Below, in pieces: positions 1 through 4,930 of a stretch of 6,218 nucleotides of DNA. Each line of letters opens with the position of its first letter. Position 1 is the first letter of the stretch. The stretch is taken from positions 4,734 to 10,951 of the forward strand of contig JAAFHO010000128.1 in the NCBI GenBank assembly GCA_013297575.1, written 5' to 3'. This DNA is from Chitinophagales bacterium (GTDB lineage: Bacteria; Bacteroidota; Bacteroidia; Chitinophagales; Saprospiraceae). The notes beneath the pieces were generated by a model that did not search any database, was not told the origin of the DNA, and saw only the letters and a list, made by a program, of their open reading frames with translations. Both the position numbers and the translations under genes were made by a program.

Positions 1-1
1 A

Positions 2-673
2 TCGGTGCGCAATATCGTCCGATTGGGCGAACACGAGGTATTGGCTGTAAGACAGGTATGCTGGCAAATGTTTCAAAACCATATACCTCGTATGCGCTAC
101 GAAAGTGCAGATGCCATTCGACTGCTCGAATGCGAATGGGAAGATACAAGGCAATTTGGCTTTAATTATTTTGAGCAAAACTATGGATCAATGGAATGGA
201 CACCAGAAATGATGGTTGCAGTGATGGATAGCGAAAGAGCAGATATTCATTCATTTGGTAAAAAAATAGTGGAAAAATACCTGCAACCAGAAGATGGAGC
301 GGCATTTTTACTACAACTCAGTCAGCACCCAAGGCCAGAGATACAAGCGTTTGCAGCACAATTCTTAGAGAAATATGCCTTGGGGCAACCTGATGCACTC
401 GAAAAACTAAATTTCTATTGTGCCACAGTATTGCTCCAAGTAAACAAGGGAAGAAAAGCCAAAGATATGGTGTACGCTTTTCTGAAAGAAGAAGCCCTGA
501 CATCAGAAAAAGCAGCAACAACAGTAGCCCATATTTTGAATAAAGTTTCACTGACAACAGTAGCAGAAGACAAATCAAAATATATTGAATTGATGAGAGA
601 TTTGAACGGAAAATATCCATCTATCATTTTAGATGGTTTTTCACCGCCAATGACAGCGATTCAAACCAATTAA
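2..673 (+). CDS. ARM/HEAT-repeat protein, C-terminal part (retron accessory protein), 5' partial
   Basis: The reading frame is open to the left window edge, so the GTG at 5 is very probably an internal codon and only the last 223 or so residues are visible. Counting that codon as residue 1, helical repeats recur about every 32-36 residues with a shared pattern of acidic residue, aliphatic or Thr, Phe and a closing E-x-x-Y or EKY: around 11-27, 46-60, 79-93 and 111-125. This is the signature of an alpha-solenoid (ARM/HEAT fold). The C-terminal 100 residues are also mostly helical and end in a short Pro-containing tail. No catalytic motif or membrane segment is visible. Solenoids of this kind are usually scaffolds for protein or nucleic-acid binding. 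The stop codon at 671-673 is one base from the retron ncRNA, and the WH-SWIM and RT genes follow, so I infer it is the ARM-type accessory protein of a type XIII-like retron. The missing N-terminal part could carry another domain. Confidence 0.7.
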   Translation, partial: SVRNIVRLGEHEVLAVRQVCWQMFQNHIPRMRYESADAIRLLECEWEDTRQFGFNYFEQNYGSMEWTPEMMVAVMDSERADIHSFGKKIVEKYLQPEDGAAFLLQLSQHPRPEIQAFAAQFLEKYALGQPDALEKLNFYCATVLLQVNKGRKAKDMVYAFLKEEALTSEKAATTVAHILNKVSLTTVAEDKSKYIELMRDLNGKYPSIILDGFSPPMTAIQTN

Positions 674-674
674 G

Positions 675-691
675 GAAAGACCCGGCGCATG
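675..691 (+). repeat. a1 arm of retron ncRNA terminal stem
   Basis: This segment pairs with 910-926. The strongest block is 683-691 (CGGCGCATG) with 910-918 (CGTGCGTCG): nine consecutive pairs including two G-U. The A/G-rich 675-680 then pairs with the T-run 921-926. It begins two bases after the stop codon of the ARM gene. Confidence 0.65.
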
Positions 692-711
692 TACTAAAAA
701 CCTTGCAATCC

Positions 712-730
712 GGATGCTGTTTCGGCATCC
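712..730 (+). other. Candidate msr stem-loop
   Basis: GGATGC (712-717) pairs with GCATCC (725-730). A U-G pair (718/724) and a G-C pair (719/723) extend the stem to 8 bp around a UUU triloop. Short, strong hairpins just inside a1 are typical of the msr portion that stays RNA in msDNA and that the RT recognises. A second possible msr hairpin is ATTCG (748-752) with CGAAT (762-766), but the right strand of that helix can instead pair with 878-882. Confidence 0.6.
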
Positions 731-783
731 TTGTTACCAAACTACGCATTCGCCTGTAAATCGAATCTTCATATTGCAGCCTT

Positions 784-863
784 CAAGGCCACCGGTACTA
801 CTGTTATATTACCCGGTTCTGCGTCGAAGACGCTGCAATATCACAGTAGTACCGGTGGCCTTG
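784..863 (+). repeat. Long msd hairpin of the retron ncRNA
   Basis: Bases 784-804 and 843-863 are perfectly complementary over 21 positions. After one T/C mismatch (805/842) another five pairs follow (806-810 with 837-841), so 26 of 27 positions pair. The apical part holds a separate 5-bp GCGTC/GACGC hairpin (821-825 with 829-833) with a GAA loop. U-G pairs at 783/864 and 782/865 may extend the base. Long, nearly perfect msd stems are what retron RTs copy into the DNA part of msDNA. The U-run needed for a terminator is absent after 863, which argues against a transcription terminator. Confidence 0.75.
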
Positions 864-909
864 GGCCGCGGGAGTTGATTCGCTTACAACCAAGCATGTA
901 CGAAGGTGT

Positions 910-926
910 CGTGCGTCGAGTTTTTT
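910..926 (+). repeat. a2 arm of retron ncRNA terminal stem
   Basis: This is the right arm of the a1/a2 pairing (partner 675-691). It ends in six T residues (921-926) that pair with the purine-rich start of a1. Because a stem followed by a U-run can also stop RNA polymerase, this end may double as a weak terminator for the ncRNA, which would make expression of the downstream genes depend on read-through. That second role is inference. Confidence 0.6.
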
Positions 927-969
927 AAAAATCCATTTGTCACTCACTACACTGTAAAAAGAACTAATT

Positions 970-2616
970 ATGCGCTTCAACTACAAATTTGCTGGCTCGT
1001 CTGCTGTATCTGATAGTGCGGTAGGCACTGCTGTTCAATTCGCACCAGATACCCTGCGTCAACCTACCTTTTTTATGGGTAAGTTATCTCAAAAAATACC
1101 GTTTCGGGAAGCTATTTCAGCCTTGAATGCCGTAGTTGTCTCCGATTTGAGGTTCAAAGCCAATGATAAAACCGCTTATAAAGAATGGCTCTCTACGCAA
1201 GAAGATTTGCTATTAGGTGAGCATATCGCCTCATTAGTAGGCAACCAACAGGAATTGGAGGCCAAAATAACCCGTTTAAAAGAAGATATTGGCCATATAA
1301 GAAAAGAGGAGTCCAAATATATGAAGCCGTATTGGGATGCACAAAACAAATACAGACAATATGTTTGGCAAAATACACCCGATATTGCTTGGGTATTAGA
1401 CCCTGTAATTACTGTACATCCCGATCAACTCTTTTTTGAATGCTTTAGCAAAGACGAAAGCACTTATGGGAAACTGGCTTGTAATTACAACGTTTTTGAG
1501 GGTATTGAAGATTTCCGTTGCGGTACCACCAATGTCGATTATTCCAAAAAACTCTACAACGAATTCCAAAAGATACGCGATTACAAAGTTACTGAACTAA
1601 AGGTAGATCCCAGTGGATTTGAAGTGCAAACAGCAACGGACGATGCATGGAAAGAAGTAAAAATTGATCTACCCGATACTTGGGTGCGTGGTTTTCTTCA
1701 AGTGAGTTCCGCCATGACCATGCCTTCGGTGCGGTTCCAATTGCATCCAACAGATTTGTACAATATTTGCCTCAAACTACGCCGACATAAAGAACAAGAA
1801 GGCCCTCGCTCTTTGCGTTGGGTACTACGACCAGGTGAGCCAATAAAACTGATTTTTGAGCCTTGGAATATCGAATTAACCTGCGCTCGTTCTATTTATA
1901 CAGGACATACCAGCCAAGAAATTCGACTATGGGGTCGTCGTCGTTTGCTCATGTTGGAGCGATTAATACCTGCCGCAAAAAGTTTTACGGTTACGTTATT
2001 AGGTACTGGAATGCCATCGTTTTTTGAAGCAGATTTGGGAGATATGACCTTTACGCTCGGGCTTTCGGGCTGGACGGCCAATGACTGGTCACGTGCAGGC
2101 AATTTTGACCTGCTTGCGCCTCGTGCCGACGTGGATAATGCCACAAAATCCATTGTTTTTGAGGCATTGCGCGAACGGTGGTTTGAGCCAACGGATAGTT
2201 TATCCGAACGACTGCACCTTAGTCGGGAAACCATTGCTGGCGCGCTGAGTGCATACACCCAAGCAGGAAGGGTCATTTACGACCTTACGCATCAAGTATG
2301 GCGGATACGAGAACTCAGCAGAGACCCTCTTTTGCCAGATGCGCTTCGTTTTTCTAGCCCAAGAGAGTCCGCAGCGGCACAATTTGCAGAAAACGGCCAA
2401 GTGCATAATCGAGTTGTGCAATCTGTTGGCAAAGGCAAAACGATCACCGCCGAAGTACAGGACAAAAACCGTACCCATCGTACCGAATTGCATATCGATC
2501 AAGACGAAAGACTGGTAAAAGCCGTTTGCGATTGCAATTTCCACCAAGTAAATCAATTGAGAATGGGGCCTTGTGAGCATATTTTAGCGACAAGAAGGGA
2601 TATTGCACCAGCATAA
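970..2616 (+). CDS. Winged-helix/SWIM zinc-finger protein, retron accessory protein
   Basis: This 548-residue protein has no signal peptide or membrane segment and is probably cytoplasmic. An N-terminal region (1-65) is followed by a helical, probably coiled-coil stretch (about 66-130, heptad-rich around the QQELEAKI segment). A large middle domain (about 135-385) includes the block GTGMPSFF (345-352) leading to SGWTANDW (366-373), which I recognise from bacterial proteins annotated as SWIM zinc finger family. Residues about 389-447 look like a winged helix-turn-helix: helices, LSRETIAGALSAY as likely recognition segment, then a beta wing ending in WRIRE. The C-terminus holds the zinc ligands C520-x-C522-x12-C535-x-H537, the canonical SWIM pattern. 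SWIM domains bind nucleic acid or protein, so a DNA- or msDNA-binding role is plausible, but no catalytic site is recognisable. The ATG at 970 is the only sensible start downstream of the ncRNA; an A-rich leader replaces a Shine-Dalgarno. It lies 29 nt upstream of the RT, an operon arrangement matching type XIII retrons. Confidence 0.82.
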   Translation: MRFNYKFAGSSAVSDSAVGTAVQFAPDTLRQPTFFMGKLSQKIPFREAISALNAVVVSDLRFKANDKTAYKEWLSTQEDLLLGEHIASLVGNQQELEAKITRLKEDIGHIRKEESKYMKPYWDAQNKYRQYVWQNTPDIAWVLDPVITVHPDQLFFECFSKDESTYGKLACNYNVFEGIEDFRCGTTNVDYSKKLYNEFQKIRDYKVTELKVDPSGFEVQTATDDAWKEVKIDLPDTWVRGFLQVSSAMTMPSVRFQLHPTDLYNICLKLRRHKEQEGPRSLRWVLRPGEPIKLIFEPWNIELTCARSIYTGHTSQEIRLWGRRRLLMLERLIPAAKSFTVTLLGTGMPSFFEADLGDMTFTLGLSGWTANDWSRAGNFDLLAPRADVDNATKSIVFEALRERWFEPTDSLSERLHLSRETIAGALSAYTQAGRVIYDLTHQVWRIRELSRDPLLPDALRFSSPRESAAAQFAENGQVHNRVVQSVGKGKTITAEVQDKNRTHRTELHIDQDERLVKAVCDCNFHQVNQLRMGPCEHILATRRDIAPA

Positions 2617-2645
2617 ACATAATTATTTACAAAAAAGCAAAACAA

Positions 2646-4154
2646 ATGGATCGTCAAGAACTTTGGAACCACGTCAAAGAATTAGGAGGCAGGGATGCAT
2701 TTATTCTGCACGAAATGAAACGTCTCGGTTTCTGGGATGTATCAAAAGGTGTTCCCCAACTCAGCGAGGAACTGCGTCAACAACGTATAGTGTTGGAAGG
2801 CGAACTAGGCGATGCGGTGAAAAAACAAGCAGTTTATCGCAATAAAAAGAAAATGTTGCGGGATATGCGCAAAAAGCGGATGTCCGAAGCCAAAATGCGC
2901 CGTACCGAAACCAAGGAAAAACGCTTGCGCCAAAAAGAAGAAAGGGCTTCCAATTGGTCTGCCGAAATGGAGCAAGATATTAAATGGCTCGGCGAAGGTG
3001 TTTCTGCTGGATTAAAAAACAAAACCAACAATACCACACAACTAGAGGCGCTTGGATTACCGGTTTACAGCACTTTAAAAGAATTGTCGGATGCCATGAA
3101 AACGCCCATGAACGAAATTCGTTTCCTTGCTTTCGACAAAAAGGTATCGCATATTTCGCATTATAAATCGTTTAAAGTAGCCAAAAAAACAGGTGGTTTT
3201 CGTGAAATTTCTGCTCCAGCCCCGCGTTTAAAGGCCGCTCAGCATTGGATTTTAGAAAACATACTGTACAAGGCCACACTGCACCACGCTGCACACGGTT
3301 TTGTGCCAGAACGCTCCATTGCAAGTAATGCACTACCCCATGTTGGTGCTGATGTAGTCATCAATTTGGATGTAAAAGATTTTTTTCCATCTGTCCATTA
3401 CAAAAGGGTTAAAGGACTTTTTGTGTCATTGGGCTACTCGGAGCAAATTGCAACGGTTTTAGCCTTACTTTGCACAGAACCTCAAACAGATGAAATTATG
3501 TTAGATGGCCAAAAATACCACGTGACTAATGGTGCAAGAAGACTGCCCCAAGGTGCTCCAACCAGCCCTGCCATTACCAATATATTATGTTGGGGTATGG
3601 ATCTTCGTTTTGAAGGGATGGCCCGATCATTAGGTTGGAATTACACGCGATACGCCGATGATATTACCTGCTCCAAGAAAGGTGGTAATACACAAGATAT
3701 TAACCGCGTTTTATGGCAAGCGCAGCAAATCATTGAAAATGAAGGGTTTGTTGTCCATCCCAAAAAAATAAAGGTCATGCGAAAAGGATCTCGACAAGAG
3801 GTAACTGGCGTAGTAGTGAATGAAAAATTGAATATTTCACGGGAGCGATTAAAAGAATTTAGGGCCGTTTTGCATCATTTAGATACAAAAGGACTTGTTG
3901 GTGCCAAGTTCGGGAAAGGCCATATTTTGGAATCCATACAAGGTTTTGCTAATTATGTATTGATGGTAAACCCAGAAAAAGGAGCCATTTTAAAAGAAAA
4001 AGTAAATAAAATACTAGGAAAACCAGCCATAAAACCTATTTTAGAAGCACAACAGTCAGCACAGAAAACGCCGATAACAACAACATTAATAAAAACTTCA
4101 AAAGAAGAACATAGCCAAGAGCAACCCTTGAAGGATTGGTGGAGGGTATGGTAA
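2646..4154 (+). CDS. Retron-type reverse transcriptase with long N-terminal extension
   Basis: RNA-directed DNA polymerase that should copy the msd part of the ncRNA at 675-926 into msDNA. Of 502 residues, 1-37 form a small conserved-looking N-terminal segment (ELWNHVKELGGRD, FILHEMKRLGFW). Residues 38-102 are a very basic, probably coiled-coil stretch rich in Lys/Arg. The RT core spans about 132-455: TGGFREISAP (182-191), retron X-region motif NALPH (228-232, NAxxH), motif A LDVKDFFPS (241-249, catalytic D242), motif B RLPQGAPTSP (299-308), motif C YADD (336-339, D338/D339) and the retron VTG motif (386-388). All catalytic residues are intact. The tail (456-502) is low-complexity and ends in DWWRVW. 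The length exceeds the usual 300-400 residues of many retron RTs and resembles, from memory, the roughly 480-residue myxobacterial enzymes such as that of Mx162. No maturase, HNH or DGR features are present. The start at 2646 follows an A-rich leader 29 nt after the WH-SWIM stop, and a terminator follows. Confidence 0.92.
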   Translation: MDRQELWNHVKELGGRDAFILHEMKRLGFWDVSKGVPQLSEELRQQRIVLEGELGDAVKKQAVYRNKKKMLRDMRKKRMSEAKMRRTETKEKRLRQKEERASNWSAEMEQDIKWLGEGVSAGLKNKTNNTTQLEALGLPVYSTLKELSDAMKTPMNEIRFLAFDKKVSHISHYKSFKVAKKTGGFREISAPAPRLKAAQHWILENILYKATLHHAAHGFVPERSIASNALPHVGADVVINLDVKDFFPSVHYKRVKGLFVSLGYSEQIATVLALLCTEPQTDEIMLDGQKYHVTNGARRLPQGAPTSPAITNILCWGMDLRFEGMARSLGWNYTRYADDITCSKKGGNTQDINRVLWQAQQIIENEGFVVHPKKIKVMRKGSRQEVTGVVVNEKLNISRERLKEFRAVLHHLDTKGLVGAKFGKGHILESIQGFANYVLMVNPEKGAILKEKVNKILGKPAIKPILEAQQSAQKTPITTTLIKTSKEEHSQEQPLKDWWRVW

Positions 4155-4207
4155 TGCACGTTGCTCATTCAATATAGAACTGATTTTTTTGGGATTTGAA
4201 AACCTAA

Positions 4208-4246
4208 AGGCGATACGATGTAAAGTTGTATCGCCTATATTTTTTT
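4208..4246 (+). terminator. Rho-independent terminator of the retron operon
   Basis: AGGCGATAC (4208-4216) pairs perfectly with GTATCGCCT (4228-4236). U-G and A-U pairs can extend it inward around a GTAAA loop, and a T-rich tract (4238-4246) follows. It sits 54 nt after the RT stop codon and separates the retron from the sigma-factor unit. Confidence 0.85.
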
Positions 4247-4319
4247 ATCCAAAAAAAATAAATTTATGCATTATTCCTTAAAATAGCATCCCTTAAATCG
4301 TGCGCCAAAAGAACATTAC

Positions 4320-4350
4320 TTTTATCATTGCTAAAATCGGATTACCTTTG
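4320..4350 (+). promoter_or_regulatory. Bacteroidota-type promoter of the sigma-factor gene
   Basis: TACCTTTG (4343-4350) fits the Bacteroidota -7 consensus TAnnTTTG exactly. TTTT at 4320-4323 is a 3-of-4 match to the -33 TTTG box with a 19-nt spacer, which is in the expected range. Transcription would begin only a few bases before the ATG at 4358, so the mRNA would be leaderless or nearly so. This also decides the gene start, because an upstream in-frame TTG at 4328 would lie inside the promoter. Confidence 0.7.
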
Positions 4351-4357
4351 CCGCTAC

Positions 4358-4927
4358 ATGTTGCGTATATTTTCACAAAAAACGACAGAACAAGTATCCG
4401 ATGAGGCATTACTGGCACAATACGTGTCGGAAGGGTCTGCACGGCATTTGGGATTATTATACGAACGGTATATGGGTATGGTCTATGGCGTTTGCTTAAA
4501 AATACTAAAAGATCCCGGTAAAGCCGAAGATGCCGTAATGGGTATCTACGAAGAATTGACGGTGAAAGTAAAAGACCATAAAATTGAAGCGTTTAGGGGC
4601 TGGTTGTACGTGCTGTCTAGGAATTATTGCCTGATGGAATACCGCAAACACAACCGAAAGCCTACTTATTACCAAGCGCCCGAGAACATGGAAAAATTTG
4701 ACGCGATTGAAGAGGCTTTTGAATTTGAATTGCCTCAAAAATCGCTGCCCGTACAGGAGTGTATCGACAAATTGAACGAAATTCAAAAAAAATGTGTACT
4801 CTGGTTTTACTATGAGGACAAATCATACAAAGATATAGCAGACACCCTCAAGGAAGAATTGGGAAAAGTGCGCTCTTATATCCAAAATGGTAAACGCAAT
4901 CTTCGACTTTGTTTAGAAAGGTCGTAA
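4358..4927 (+). CDS. ECF-type RNA polymerase sigma factor
   Basis: An alternative sigma factor that directs RNA polymerase to a small regulon. With the ATG at 4358 it has 189 residues, the normal ECF size. Sigma region 2 covers about 16-98: LLYERYMGMVYGVCLKIL (33-50) and KAEDAVMGIYEEL (55-67) correspond to the core-binding and -10-binding helices, and RGWLYVLSRNYCLMEYRK (80-97) is the usual end of region 2. A linker of about 40 acidic residues follows, then region 4 (about 135-187) with a helix-turn-helix around YKDIADTLKEELGKVRSYIQNGKR, where family members usually carry S-x-x-EIA-x-x-L. The gene ends 3 nt before a membrane protein with anti-sigma features, so the two are almost certainly co-transcribed and the partner probably controls its activity. 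Starting at 4328 (TTG) would add ten residues but conflicts with the promoter. Target genes cannot be inferred. Confidence 0.87.
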   Translation: MLRIFSQKTTEQVSDEALLAQYVSEGSARHLGLLYERYMGMVYGVCLKILKDPGKAEDAVMGIYEELTVKVKDHKIEAFRGWLYVLSRNYCLMEYRKHNRKPTYYQAPENMEKFDAIEEAFEFELPQKSLPVQECIDKLNEIQKKCVLWFYYEDKSYKDIADTLKEELGKVRSYIQNGKRNLRLCLERS

Positions 4928-4930
4928 AAT

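Larger units (their letters stand above)
675..926 (+). ncRNA. Predicted retron ncRNA (msr-msd)
   Basis: This 252-nt stretch between the ARM and WH-SWIM genes has the layout of a retron template RNA. (1) Its ends pair over 17 positions (675-691 with 910-926; one C/A mismatch at 682/919 and four G-U pairs), giving the a1/a2 stem. (2) A small hairpin at 712-730 is a candidate msr stem-loop. (3) A long hairpin at 784-863 with 21 uninterrupted pairs is the candidate msd. (4) A further stem, 755-767 with 877-888, would form the base of the msd region. Known: retron RTs prime from the 2'-OH of a guanosine next to a1 and copy the msd from near a2, leaving a branched RNA-DNA. Inferred: copying starts near 909 and runs leftward through the hairpin, giving a cDNA of roughly 100-150 nt. 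The priming G is not certain; G691 and G705 are the nearest candidates. A 65-codon ORF inside (731-928) is spurious. No promoter is evident, so it may be co-transcribed with the ARM gene. Confidence 0.78.
1..4154 (+). other. Retron defence unit, type XIII-like (ARM/HEAT + ncRNA + WH-SWIM + RT), left end cut off
   Basis: Four parts lie head to tail on the + strand: an ARM/HEAT-repeat protein (partial), an ncRNA with msr-msd architecture, a winged-helix/SWIM zinc-finger protein and a retron RT. Gaps are 1 nt (ARM stop to a1), 43 nt (a2 to the WH-SWIM start) and 29 nt (WH-SWIM stop to the RT start), and an intrinsic terminator follows the RT. Seen directly: the RT motifs, the SWIM ligands, the repeat periodicity and the inverted repeats. 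Known: retrons pair an RT and ncRNA with accessory effectors, and the ARM + WH-SWIM pair is, from memory, that of type XIII. Inferred: all four act as one anti-phage module in which msDNA and RT hold the accessory proteins in check or guide them. The promoter and the start of the ARM gene lie left of the window. Confidence 0.8.

Noticed and set aside
5..7. GTG as the start of the ARM/HEAT gene
   Set aside because: The frame is open to the window edge and the translation begins mid-repeat, so this is an internal Val codon of a truncated gene.
318..627. Minus-strand ORFs, one with hydrophobic segments, opposite the ARM gene
   Set aside because: Antisense shadows of an amphipathic repeat-coding frame; they overlap each other and lack any context.
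687..901. 8-nt direct repeat GCATGTAC at 687-694 and 894-901 near the inner ends of a1 and a2
   Set aside because: Striking in position, but an 8-nt match in about 250 nt is expected by chance roughly every second sequence, and the a1/a2 pairing uses other bases.
731..928. 65-codon + strand ORF inside the ncRNA
   Set aside because: It runs through both arms of the long hairpin and into the a2 T-run, has no start context and no recognisable protein features; the RNA structure explains the sequence better.
936..969. Possible internal promoter (TTTG at 936-939) for the WH-SWIM gene
   Set aside because: No TAnnTTTG-like -7 element at the required spacing before the ATG at 970.
1896..2580. Two 126-codon minus-strand ORFs opposite the WH-SWIM gene
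   Set aside because: They overlap each other and a well-supported + strand gene containing SWIM and wHTH motifs.
2646..4154. RT as part of a diversity-generating retroelement or group II intron
   Set aside because: No template/variable repeat pair, no accessory Avd gene, no maturase or HNH domain and no intron RNA structure; NAxxH and VTG point to a retron.
4328..4357. TTG at 4328 as the start of the sigma factor
   Set aside because: It falls between the -33 and -7 elements and adds ten residues not expected at an ECF N-terminus; the ATG at 4358 fits the promoter.
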